Below are positions 1 to 6,911 of a stretch of DNA of 7,970 bases, one piece after another (within the stretch, counting starts at the first letter, position 1; every line of letters starts with the position of its first letter). Where the stretch lies: NCBI GenBank assembly GCA_934526185.1, contig CAKTAA010000100.1:1-7970 (forward strand). The letters are read 5' to 3'. The translations under genes and the position numbers were made by a program. The notes under the pieces are model-generated. The model searched no databases. It was not told the DNA's origin and worked only from the letters and a program-made list of their open reading frames with translations. This DNA comes from an uncultured Eubacteriales bacterium. GTDB taxonomy: Bacteria; Bacillota; Clostridia; Oscillospirales; CAG-272.

Positions 1-151
1 AAGATAACACAAGAAACGGGACTTCGCTATTTTTTTCTAGGTTCAACTGTAACACATGTATTGTAATCCTACATGCTGCACAAGACCAATTCAAAAGATA
101 CCTTGACTATTTCAAGATAAAATACAACATTTAATCCATTGCAGATTTAGA

Positions 152-280
152 AATTTGCCTCCTCCAGCTGCTCCGGAAGCTGAAGCTGCGCAGACGACAG
201 AAATCGAAAAAACACTGTCACCTGCACATCAGTCTGCAAAACGGCCAACGTTCAGCCGGCAGAGGCGTCAAAGCATTTAG
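152..280. other. Possible degraded coding relic, unidentified
   Basis: The composition here is GC-richer and more codon-like than its surroundings. On the plus strand one frame is open from just after a TGA at 104-106 to a TAG at 278-280, giving a Pro/Ala/Glu-rich and then Arg-rich tail (for example PPPAAPEAEAAQ). On the minus strand a second frame reads through the same DNA and ends in LPEQLEEANF followed by TAA. Neither frame has a good start or a ribosome binding site, and I recognise neither product. It may be the remnant of a lost gene end, or only a chance pair of open frames. Confidence 0.2.
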
Positions 281-295
281 ATTACCCCCTTCAAA

Positions 296-344
296 GAAAA
301 AGCATCAAAGACAATCTATTAAAAATACCCGCTTTATTCTTTGA
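296..344 (-). terminator. Weak candidate terminator after the GH36-like gene
   Basis: On the minus strand, just past the stop codon at 348, TCAAAGA (344-338) can pair with TCTTTGA (311-305) across a 26-base loop. A T-rich stretch TGCTTTTTC follows (304-296). The stem is short and AT-rich and the loop is long, so this is only a weak intrinsic terminator candidate. No better hairpin was found downstream of this gene. Confidence 0.25.
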
Positions 345-347
345 GAT

Positions 348-2222
348 TCACACAATTTCAGAGGTTCCGGCTTTTTTATATACGATGATTGCGGAGCTGT
401 ATTCCCGGGGAAGCCTGATTTCCAGGCTTTCGCCGCCGGTAAAATGCTCTTTCGTATCCAGGTTATAAAAAGTATATTCGCCCTCCAGCTCCTTCAAAGA
501 TACGGAAGCCTCTGCGCTCGGAGAGTTTTTTCGCCTGAAGGCCATGACCATGCCCTCGTCGGAAGAGGGATCATGGTATTGCCAGATCACCCACGCGGAA
601 GAGTCGAACTGATCTGATCCGAAATTGTAAAAATGTCCGAGAAAATATTTGCGAATGGAAACGTATTCCTCTATAACCTCTGAAAGCCATTGGATTTCTT
701 CCTCGGACATCGAACAGGCAGCGGTGGCGTAGCCGCTGTAGCCCCAGCTGGCAGAATAAGTGCTTCGGGCCGCGTATAAATCCATTTTTAATTTTGTGGA
801 GCAGCCTGTCGCCGGCAAATACCTTGAAATATTTGTATTGTGAGTATTCGTAACATCCGGATCGGGATTCTGAATACATTGATAGTCCGAACGGTACAAT
901 GTGACAGAACGCTTCAGCATTTCAATATCAAGCCGTCTTCCGCCGCTTGCGCAGTTGTCAATAATAAGGTCCGGGAATTCGCCTCGTAACGCGTCAAAAA
1001 GCTTATAAAGCCCCAAAACATGGTATATTTCAGTGATTCCGCGCCTCCCGGGCCGATCGGCAAACTCCCACGGGAGATCCGGAGGAATATTAAAATCCTG
1101 TCTGTAACAGCGGAGCTTCAGCATACTGAAGTAATTTTTTAATAAATTAAAGGCATATGTCCACGCAGCCTCGCAGCCAAGATTGAGAAGCAAAAATTTC
1201 TCGCCGTTATTGATAAAATATTCCGGGTGCTCTTTTACGATCGGTGTAATATTCGAGGCATGCTCCAGATCAAACCACAGCATAAGCGCTGCGCCGGCTT
1301 CCTGCGCCGTCCTTGAAACATTGCAGAGCCGGTCCGGATGAATGTCTTTTTTAAATTCCCAGTTGCCGATTTCATCGGCCCATGTGCCGTCAAATGTATT
1401 TTCGCTATCGGCGCTTTGCCCGTTCCATGCCGCGTCGATCCAATATTCTTCAAATTTTGCCCCGCCCGAATAAAGACGTCTGATTCTGTTCGCCATTTCG
1501 TCTGACGGCAGACTGCCCCATAACAGCGCTGCCAAAACGCCGGGATGCTCCTTTGCGGTGATTTTGGGAGTATAATGCGTTTTGATAAGATCGCGAAACA
1601 TGTTGTAACGATTCTCTTTTTCGTCATAACTCATTATTAAGATCGTAGCAGTTCTGATTTTTTCCATGGGCTTCAGATAAAATTCGGCGCAGCGCAGGCC
1701 GGCTCTCATACGGATTCCTGCCTTTTCCCGCTCAAATTCGGCGCGCCAGCAGCCGGTCCAGCCAATCGCGGCGATATACCCTTTTCCCTTGCATGTAATT
1801 TCAAAAAAGGGCATCATCTGATCCGAGCTGCGCCCGTGATGATTTTCATATCCTTTTTTCATGCCGATTTCGAAAAGATAATCCGTATGAAACGCAAATT
1901 CCTGCGCCGATCTTTCGTCGTTAAAGGAATACGCTTCGCCCTCCAGACATCCCTGCATCCATATAATGCAGGGCGCTTCCCCGGTAATTCTCAGTGTTGG
2001 CGACGGGCGCGTATATTCCGGCAGTGCAAGCAAAACATCGCAATCGTAAATTTCCGACAGGATTTTGCTGTCTTCTGCCGACGTGTTTTCATAAAATACG
2101 TTCCATTCGACGGCATGGAACTCAGTAAATTCGCGTTTGCTTACGGTTGCCTTTATGGGATTTTTTTGAACCTCCCCGTGCGGCAGCCCGCCGTAAAAAT
2201 AAGAAAAATCAGGCTTGATCAT
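348..2222 (-). CDS. GH36-like alpha-galactosidase-family glycosidase
   Basis: A predicted retaining glycoside hydrolase of the GH36 type (clan GH-D), 624 residues from the chosen start. The N-terminal part (to about residue 215) is a beta-rich domain, the middle is a TIM barrel, and the last 70 or so residues form a beta domain. Visible motifs are WIDAAW (261-266), LWFDLE (315-320), CYRQDFN with D376 as expected nucleophile, DNCASGGRR (422-430) and YRSDY with D446 as expected acid/base. There is no signal peptide, so it is probably cytoplasmic. The ATG at 2222 is preferred because GGAG lies nine bases upstream and because the protein then begins level with the GH36 part of its paralogue (PDFSYFYGG against PGLSFKYGG). 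A TTG at 2279 and an ATG at 2237 are in frame but poorly placed. It is shorter than classical GH36 enzymes (about 700-730 residues). Altered sugar-binding motifs leave the substrate open. Confidence 0.85.
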   Translation of the reverse strand: MIKPDFSYFYGGLPHGEVQKNPIKATVSKREFTEFHAVEWNVFYENTSAEDSKILSEIYDCDVLLALPEYTRPSPTLRITGEAPCIIWMQGCLEGEAYSFNDERSAQEFAFHTDYLFEIGMKKGYENHHGRSSDQMMPFFEITCKGKGYIAAIGWTGCWRAEFEREKAGIRMRAGLRCAEFYLKPMEKIRTATILIMSYDEKENRYNMFRDLIKTHYTPKITAKEHPGVLAALLWGSLPSDEMANRIRRLYSGGAKFEEYWIDAAWNGQSADSENTFDGTWADEIGNWEFKKDIHPDRLCNVSRTAQEAGAALMLWFDLEHASNITPIVKEHPEYFINNGEKFLLLNLGCEAAWTYAFNLLKNYFSMLKLRCYRQDFNIPPDLPWEFADRPGRRGITEIYHVLGLYKLFDALRGEFPDLIIDNCASGGRRLDIEMLKRSVTLYRSDYQCIQNPDPDVTNTHNTNISRYLPATGCSTKLKMDLYAARSTYSASWGYSGYATAACSMSEEEIQWLSEVIEEYVSIRKYFLGHFYNFGSDQFDSSAWVIWQYHDPSSDEGMVMAFRRKNSPSAEASVSLKELEGEYTFYNLDTKEHFTGGESLEIRLPREYSSAIIVYKKAGTSEIV

Positions 2223-2243
2223 ATGACGAGTCTCCATCTTTTC

Positions 2244-2271
2244 AAAAAAAAACAGGCCGGGCAGCTCCGGC
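2244..2271 (-). terminator. Second hairpin with T9 tract in the GH36-like leader
   Basis: On the minus strand GCCGG (2271-2267) pairs perfectly with CCGGC (2260-2256) around the six-base loop AGCTGC. After CTG comes an uninterrupted run of nine T (2252-2244). The stem is only 5 bp but entirely G/C, and the T run is long, so this has the form of an intrinsic terminator or attenuator. It ends about 20 bases before the chosen ATG at 2222 and lies directly after the stronger hairpin at 2290-2328. It may be a backup terminator for the lipoprotein gene or a leader control element for the glycosidase. Confidence 0.5.
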
Positions 2272-2279
2272 GCAGCCAA

Positions 2280-2328
2280 TTAAAAATATTTCATACCATA
2301 GCAGCTGCGAAAGCTGCTATGGTATGAA
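2280..2328 (-). terminator. Intrinsic terminator of the lipoprotein gene
   Basis: A perfect 17-bp inverted repeat (2290-2306 and 2312-2328) encloses the five-base loop GCGAA on the plus strand, TTCGC on the minus strand. On the minus strand it is followed by an A/T tail containing five consecutive T, while the plus-strand side is followed by an A-rich stretch with no T run. It therefore terminates minus-strand transcription, about 16 bases past the stop codon of the SH3-repeat lipoprotein gene. Confidence 0.8.
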
Positions 2329-2343
2329 TGAAAAACTGAACGG

Positions 2344-3045
2344 TCACGTAGCCGGAGCCTCGGGATCCGGCGTGGCAGCATTCGGATCTGTTCTTGAAAC
2401 CAGCGTCGGATCATTTGTAATATATGCCAGCTGACCTTCCGCGTCCGGCCATTTAATCACATAATAAGAACTGCCTTCTTCGAGAACCTCGATTGTCTCT
2501 CCTGCGGGAAGCTCGCAGATAATATTGTCTGTTCCGACAAATCTGGGATCGCTCCTGACTCTTGTGACAGAGAGAATCCACATCGTAGTGGTCGGGCCGT
2601 TCGGGTCTGCCGTAGAAAGCGGCGCCGTTTCTATCTTATCCGGCTCTTGGTCTGACGTATAAGCCACGCCCGAATTTACATACGCAAAATCATAGCCGTC
2701 CTCGAACCAGAGAATTTTGAAATAATCCTCGCCTGTTTCAACGACGTCGATCGGATCGCCATAGTAAAGGGAGCCAATCAGATTTTCACTTCCGGAGAAC
2801 ACTGGCTCTGACCTTACATTTAAAACGTCGCAGATAACATATCTTTCTGTTGTGGCAAACGTCGGTTCAGCAGCGGTAGCCGGCGCCTCCGTAGCCGGCG
2901 CGGGAGTAGAAGTTACCACAGACGGTGTAGGGGTTGCTTTTTGTGTTGGATCGGCGTCTGTGTCTTTCGCGTCTCCGCAGGCAGAAAAAGTAACTGCCAG
3001 GAGTATCAGCAATACAACGACTGTTAAATAGCTTTTTCTTTTCAT
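2344..3045 (-). CDS. Lipoprotein with two SH3-like repeats
   Basis: A 233-residue predicted membrane-anchored extracellular protein. Residues 1-22 form a lipoprotein signal (MKRK, a hydrophobic core, then FSAC with Cys23 as the lipidated residue). Residues 24-65 are a Thr/Pro/Ala-rich stalk that would span the cell wall. Two similar units follow, at about 69-130 and 155-216: each has an LNVRSEP or TRVRSDP type turn, then G-x-x-N-I-I/L-G/C and a KILW or VIKW strand, which is the look of bacterial SH3-like wall-binding modules. The C-terminus is again Pro/Ala/Thr-rich. There is no catalytic domain, so a binding or sensing role on the cell surface is inferred, with ligand unknown. GGAGG lies five bases before the ATG. 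It sits between two glycosidase genes on the same strand, 92 bp after the fusion gene, and has its own terminator downstream. Confidence 0.85.
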   Translation of the reverse strand: MKRKSYLTVVVLLILLAVTFSACGDAKDTDADPTQKATPTPSVVTSTPAPATEAPATAAEPTFATTERYVICDVLNVRSEPVFSGSENLIGSLYYGDPIDVVETGEDYFKILWFEDGYDFAYVNSGVAYTSDQEPDKIETAPLSTADPNGPTTTMWILSVTRVRSDPRFVGTDNIICELPAGETIEVLEEGSSYYVIKWPDAEGQLAYITNDPTLVSRTDPNAATPDPEAPAT

Positions 3046-3055
3046 TTTGGCCTCC

Positions 3056-3100
3056 TTAACTTTTTTATAATTTTATATTTAACACGTTAAGCTTACAACG
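3056..3100 (-). promoter_or_regulatory. AT-rich candidate promoter of the lipoprotein gene
   Basis: Between the fusion gene stop (3138) and the lipoprotein start, the minus strand is very AT-rich with two TATAAA boxes (3077-3072 and 3069-3064). No -35 box at 16-18 bp spacing is convincing; TTGTAA lies 15 bp from the first box. The inverted repeat TTAAC-2-GTTAA (3079-3090) directly upstream could be an operator. No terminator is visible in this gap, so read-through from the fusion gene is also possible. Confidence 0.35.
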
Positions 3101-3137
3101 CAATAACTGTTAAATGATCCTTCTCTCTCAGACGGTC

Positions 3138-5687
3138 TCAATCATTTTTAACAATCTTATATCTGAGAAGCAATGATTGCCGTTTGTTGGGAATGTGAAG
3201 GCGTAATCCGTTTTCCGCCAGAGACGCTCCCGTGACCGTAGTAATTTCATCCGTGTCGGCGTTGAAGAAGACGTATACCGAATCCGGCGAAACGCCGCCC
3301 AGCTCAACGACAGCGTTGTCAAACGGAGATTTTGCCCTTCTGAACGCAAGAATGATTCCGCTTTCCTCTTCCGGGCAGTCATACTGCGCCGCAGCCCATG
3401 ATAAGCTGTCATGCGGATTGGAAATTAAAGGATAAAAATCACAGCTGAAATACTTGCGGACTGAGACAAATTCGTCAAAATACTTCTTTGCCCAGTCAAG
3501 AGGCTCTCCGCTGGCGCCCACCTCCCACTCCGGATCCGCGTGCTCCCAGGTCCGCACGGTGATCGCGCTTGCGTATGCGCTGCGGAAGCTGTATAAATCT
3601 CCCAGCGTCGGTCCGTATCCGACGCCGGAGTAGGGAAGCCAGGAGGCGTATCCTAAGCTGTGCATCTGAAAGACCTCGGGACATGCGTCCCATCTTACGT
3701 AATAATCGCTGCGCCACAGAGAAACAGAACGGGAAAGCATTTCAATATCAATTCTGTTCCCGCCTCCCGCGCAATTATCAATCAGCAGATGCGGAAACCT
3801 CGCGAGTAAAGAATCCCAGAAATAATACAGATTATTTATGTATTTTATTTCTACGATTCCCCTTCTCCCGTCCTCGTCATTATACTCCCAGACTTCCGGC
3901 GCGTACATATTGAAATCCTGCCGGTAGCACGCAAGAGACAGGTCCTGAATAACGCCGGAAACAAGTTCTATCACATCTTCTGCGACAGCGTCGTCATTTA
4001 AGGCGATCAGTCTGTTCGGAGAGTCCGGATTGGGATGCCTGAGATATTTTGTCCAGGGAGGAACGGTGCTGCGGATCCGCTCCGGTTCCATCCATACCAG
4101 CATTTTTTTGTTGTTCTGAGCAAGGTATTCGATTACATCTTTATATCCGTCAGGGTGGTATTTCTGATTTACCTTCCACATGCCGATATTAAGCCATTCC
4201 AGCCTTTGCCCGTCGGCCGTATCAGCAGTTAAGGGCTCATACCAGCCCGCATCGATCCAGCAATAATCGAAAGGCAGCTCTGCGCGGATAATGCCTTTCC
4301 AGCGGTTGATCAGCGACTCGCTGGTGACGCCGCCCCAGAAAATTGCCGAGAACGGGCATTCAGCGGGACGCTTCCCTTTCCCGATCGGAGAAATTACTTC
4401 TTTAATATATCTTCTCCATACATTATGACCTTTTACCTGCCCGTCATTGTATTCGAGAATCGTAACGGAGGAGGTTCTGAATTTTTCTCCCGGTTTAATA
4501 TAAAAGTCTGTGTTTTTAATGCCGGTTTTTATTCTGCATTCTCGCTCTGTCCGCTGGAACGACGCGTTCCATACCCCCGTCCAGCCGACGGCAACAATAA
4601 TCCCTTTCTCTTTTCTGTTGATATCAAAGAAAGGCGCTCTTTCTCCTGCCGTTATGTTCCGGGTATCTCCGGCCCATATTCTCGTGGGTACGGGATTAAA
4701 GTCGTCATCCGACGCATGCGGCGCTTTGGCTTCAAAAACCTGCAGCGTTTCCGGCTCCCAAGTCAGCTGGCGATTACGCCGCGTAACAGGCGGATCCGGA
4801 TCAAAATAAGTAATAATATCGCAATCGCAAAGCTCCGTGATCTGGGCGCTGCTGCCGCTCCCGGGATTATACCAATGATTTACCCACCTTGTCACACCGT
4901 ATTTTGCAAATTTCTCAATTTTACAATCCAGCAAAACGCCGTCAGGCAGTAGATACCGGATGCCCTCCGCCGTTGTTTCTTTCTTCTTTCTCAAAAGCGT
5001 AAACGGCACGCCGCCGTATTTGAAGGATAACCCCGGCAGCGCCAAAGCGGGGATTCTGTATGCGTACATAAAATCATCTATCGCCTCGCAGGAAGGCTGC
5101 GTGCTTCTCAGACGTTCGATTTTCCCTCCGTCATAACGATAGAACAGGCCTTCCGTATCGGATTTTCCGGCGTGCAGAAAAATATGCAGAGGATTTCCCA
5201 TTGGACTTTCGCGCGTAAAAACAATATCCGCGGGCTGCAAATCATCGATGCGCTCGATTTTTATAAAATGATGCTCTATGCACCAATTGGTAAATTGCGG
5301 GCCGCTTACACATAGCCCATGCACATGGGGCTGATCGGTAAAGCCGAGCATGTAAAGCATCCAGCCGACCAGCCTGTCGCAGCTTGCAATTTTGGCGTCG
5401 TGATTTACTGCGGGATTCATGGGGGCGTGCCCATACGTAAACTGATGATCGCGGGTATAATCGCAAATACATTTTGCTTCATACAGCAAATCGGCGGCGG
5501 CTCTTCCGTGCGGGGCAAAAATAATATTTCCCTCCGCATCCGCAACGCAGCTGCCATAAACGGAATTCTGCACCGCATATTTTTTCGCTTCTTCTAAAGA
5601 GCCCAGTTCCTTCCAGCTATCGTAGCCTGCTTCCGGAAGAGCCCGGACATAGTATCGTTCGTTGTCTTTGTTAGCTGTTTCACTCAT
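3138..5687 (-). CDS. NlpC/P60-like domain fused to GH36-like glycosidase
   Basis: An 849-residue two-enzyme-like protein. Residues 12-60 resemble the short SPOR-like repeat found in clostridial wall-lytic proteins (YYVR, SLEEAKKYA, VADAEGNIIF). Residues about 65-213 look like an NlpC/P60 papain-fold domain: Cys103 in the SCDRLVGW helix, DLQPADIVF, then His168 in HIFLHAG, with Asp186 in YRYDGG as a possible third residue. From about 218 on it is GH36-like: WIDAGW (477-482), VWMEPE (531-536), CYRQDFN with D591 as likely nucleophile, IDNCAGGG (636-643) and WRSDYY with D661 as likely acid/base. The GH36 part is clearly homologous to the neighbouring 624-residue protein. There is no signal peptide. 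The ATG at 5687 has GGAGG seven bases upstream and is preferred to an in-frame TTG at 5708. Families are inferred from motifs; the amidase-like activity is less certain than the glycosidase fold. Confidence 0.8.
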   Translation of the reverse strand: MSETANKDNERYYVRALPEAGYDSWKELGSLEEAKKYAVQNSVYGSCVADAEGNIIFAPHGRAAADLLYEAKCICDYTRDHQFTYGHAPMNPAVNHDAKIASCDRLVGWMLYMLGFTDQPHVHGLCVSGPQFTNWCIEHHFIKIERIDDLQPADIVFTRESPMGNPLHIFLHAGKSDTEGLFYRYDGGKIERLRSTQPSCEAIDDFMYAYRIPALALPGLSFKYGGVPFTLLRKKKETTAEGIRYLLPDGVLLDCKIEKFAKYGVTRWVNHWYNPGSGSSAQITELCDCDIITYFDPDPPVTRRNRQLTWEPETLQVFEAKAPHASDDDFNPVPTRIWAGDTRNITAGERAPFFDINRKEKGIIVAVGWTGVWNASFQRTERECRIKTGIKNTDFYIKPGEKFRTSSVTILEYNDGQVKGHNVWRRYIKEVISPIGKGKRPAECPFSAIFWGGVTSESLINRWKGIIRAELPFDYCWIDAGWYEPLTADTADGQRLEWLNIGMWKVNQKYHPDGYKDVIEYLAQNNKKMLVWMEPERIRSTVPPWTKYLRHPNPDSPNRLIALNDDAVAEDVIELVSGVIQDLSLACYRQDFNMYAPEVWEYNDEDGRRGIVEIKYINNLYYFWDSLLARFPHLLIDNCAGGGNRIDIEMLSRSVSLWRSDYYVRWDACPEVFQMHSLGYASWLPYSGVGYGPTLGDLYSFRSAYASAITVRTWEHADPEWEVGASGEPLDWAKKYFDEFVSVRKYFSCDFYPLISNPHDSLSWAAAQYDCPEEESGIILAFRRAKSPFDNAVVELGGVSPDSVYVFFNADTDEITTVTGASLAENGLRLHIPNKRQSLLLRYKIVKND

Positions 5688-5761
5688 TACGCAACCTCCA
5701 AAAGCCAAAGGGTATCCTCGTACGGCATACTATTTTATATAAAAATTTTCAGCCTTTCGAA

Positions 5762-5791
5762 AATATACGGCAGCGCTGTTTTTTGAAACAA
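5762..5791 (-). promoter_or_regulatory. Candidate promoter of the fusion gene
   Basis: On the minus strand TTGTTT (5791-5786) is followed after 18 bp by TATATT (5767-5762), about 75 bp before the ATG at 5687. The -35 match is only partial. Two symmetrical elements lie in or next to the spacer: the 8-bp palindrome CAGCGCTG (5771-5778) and the inverted repeat TTTTTG-3-CAAAAA (5780-5794). An alternative is TATAAA at 5739-5734 with a poor -35 (TTTCGA). Confidence 0.3.
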
Positions 5792-5823
5792 AAATATAAC
5801 GGCCCTTACAGCAGGACGCTTTG

Positions 5824-5855
5824 TCAAACGATGTATTACAAACGTATTTACAACG
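5824..5855. promoter_or_regulatory. Repeated CAAACG-type elements, candidate AraC operator
   Basis: Three related elements occur in the divergent control region: TCAAACG (5824-5830), ACAAACG (5838-5844) and ACAACG (5850-5855). The last two form near-identical adjacent 11-bp units, TATTACAAACG and TATTTACAACG, so they repeat about once per helical turn. AraC-family proteins typically bind directly repeated half-sites in this manner. The last unit covers the -35 box of the regulator's own promoter, which would suit autoregulation. This is inferred from pattern alone. Confidence 0.4.
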
Positions 5856-5875
5856 CTGCATCTCTCTTATATAAT
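5847..5875 (+). promoter_or_regulatory. Strong sigma-A promoter of the AraC-family gene
   Basis: TTTACA (5847-5852) and a perfect TATAAT (5870-5875) are separated by exactly 17 bp. Transcription would start near 5882, leaving a leader of about 75 bases before the ATG at 5957. The leader holds a short inverted repeat AAACAT-3-ATGTTT (5903-5908 and 5912-5917). This is the best promoter match in the window. Confidence 0.8.
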
Positions 5876-5956
5876 GGAAGTATAACATAAACGACTGCTT
5901 TGAAACATGCAATGTTTGTCTAAAAACATGATTTTTTTATCACAATAGAAGGTTAA

Positions 5957-6790
5957 ATGATGAGACAATATATTTTGCTTGAGGTAAATGAAACAGACCT
6001 GTTTGCCGCAGGATATGAGCATTTTAAAATGCTTCATGCTTCCAGAGAGGTATATGAGGATGATCCTACGCTGGACAAAAAACACATTCATGATTGCTAT
6101 GAAATTTATATAAACATAAAAGGCAACGTTTCCTTTCTTGTTGAGGATACGGTGCATCCGATTTCGTCCGGAGATATTGTAATCTTTAAGCCGAACGGCT
6201 ATCATTATTGCGTCATAAATGAAAAAACAGTTCATGAGTGGGTCTGCATCTGGTTTAAATCGAAGGATTCTTCGTCTATCCTTCCGCCGTTTCTCCTCTC
6301 CGGCTGTTCCGCAAAGCTTACGCCGTTTGATCTTTCCGGGAGGCAGGAGCTTTTTCGTTTATGCGGAAAGCTTGCTGCGGCAAAGGATGAATTCGAAACC
6401 CTGACGTTCCTTTTTAAAGTGTTTTATTTTATTCAGACAAAATACACTGTCTTTTTGCCTCAGGATATTGGCATGCCGCCTGTGCTGATGGAAATCGTGT
6501 CTGAAATTAAGCGCAATCTGAAGCATATCCATCGTTTAAATGAAATTACGGATGCTTTTTATATCAGCAGCAGCTCGCTTAACCGTTACTTCAACAACTA
6601 TCTTGGGATTACCCCGTCGAAATATATTGAAAATCTGAGAATCGCAAATGCCTGCAGATTGCTTGCGGCGGGCGAATCTGTCCAGGCTGCATTTGAAGAA
6701 AGCGGTTTTACAGATTATTCTCATTTCATACAGATTTTTAAGAAACGAATTGGCACAACGCCTGGAAGATATCGAAAAGCGGCTAAATAG
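5957..6790 (+). CDS. AraC/XylS-family transcriptional regulator
   Basis: A 277-residue cytoplasmic DNA-binding regulator of the usual AraC-family length. Residues about 40-90 form an AraC-type cupin: HIHDCYEIYINIKGNVSF, then GDIVIFKPNGYH, the part that usually binds a sugar or related ligand. Residues about 177-275 carry the two helix-turn-helix motifs, with the first around INEITDAFYISSSSLNRYF-like sequence near 193-212 and the second ending in the family signature ESGFTDYSHFIQIFKKRIG (248-266) and TPGRYRK. An AAGG ribosome binding site at 5949-5952 precedes two adjacent ATGs (5957, 5960); its spacing suits 5960 slightly better, so the protein may lack the first Met. It is divergent from the fusion glycosidase gene, which makes that gene its most likely target. 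Its activating ligand cannot be read from the sequence. Confidence 0.92.
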   Translation: MMRQYILLEVNETDLFAAGYEHFKMLHASREVYEDDPTLDKKHIHDCYEIYINIKGNVSFLVEDTVHPISSGDIVIFKPNGYHYCVINEKTVHEWVCIWFKSKDSSSILPPFLLSGCSAKLTPFDLSGRQELFRLCGKLAAAKDEFETLTFLFKVFYFIQTKYTVFLPQDIGMPPVLMEIVSEIKRNLKHIHRLNEITDAFYISSSSLNRYFNNYLGITPSKYIENLRIANACRLLAAGESVQAAFEESGFTDYSHFIQIFKKRIGTTPGRYRKAAK

Positions 6791-6887
6791 CAATGTGGAG
6801 AAAACAGCTTGGGGCAGATCCGTCATGCCGGCACTATGCGCAGACGGAATAAAAATGCCTGCATTACGATATTTTCCGGCCAGCGAT

Positions 6888-6902
6888 CCTGCGGCAGGGA
6901 GG
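6888..6902 (+). promoter_or_regulatory. Ribosome binding site of the ABC gene with adjoining hairpin
   Basis: GGAGG at 6898-6902 lies nine bases before the ATG at 6912 and fixes the start of the ABC gene. It is directly preceded by the near-palindrome CCTGC-G-GCAGG (6888-6898), which could fold into a small hairpin touching the first base of the site. No clear promoter or terminator was found between the AraC-family stop at 6790 and this point, so the two genes may share a transcript. Confidence 0.5.
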
Positions 6903-6911
6903 GTGTAAGGA

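Larger units (their letters stand above)
1..347. other. Intergenic flank, no convincing gene
   Basis: This stretch lies downstream of the minus-strand glycosidase that ends at 348, and I see no gene in it with a start codon and ribosome binding site. It contains a 6-bp inverted repeat CATGTA/TACATG (55-60 and 70-75), a 5-bp inverted repeat CTTGA/TCAAG (102-106 and 112-116), and a GC-richer segment around 152-280 that is described separately as a possible relic. The motif TCAAAGA occurs twice on the plus strand (291-297, 305-311), with its complement at 338-344. The outer sequence is AT-rich and looks non-coding. Confidence 0.6.

Noticed and set aside
2223..2279. Upstream TTG (2279) or ATG (2237) as start of the 624-residue glycosidase
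   Set aside because: The extra residues are encoded by the second hairpin and its T9 run, neither start has a well-spaced ribosome binding site, and the paralogue aligns from the ATG at 2222.
4425..4952. Long plus-strand open frame inside the fusion gene
   Set aside because: It is antisense to well-supported GH36-like sequence, has no ribosome binding site, and its translation has no recognisable domain. Other frames overlapping the main genes were dropped for the same reasons.
5822..5827. Perfect TTGACA on the minus strand as -35 box of the fusion gene
   Set aside because: No -10 box lies at 16-18 bp; the nearest TTATAT or TATATT is 22-23 bp away.
5837..5850. Catabolite-repression (cre-like) site around the CG at 5843-5844
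   Set aside because: It misses several conserved positions of the cre consensus on both sides; the tandem 11-bp repeat explains the sequence better.
6793..6852. Small 19-codon frame between the AraC-family and ABC genes
   Set aside because: There is no ribosome binding site before its ATG and no recognisable product.
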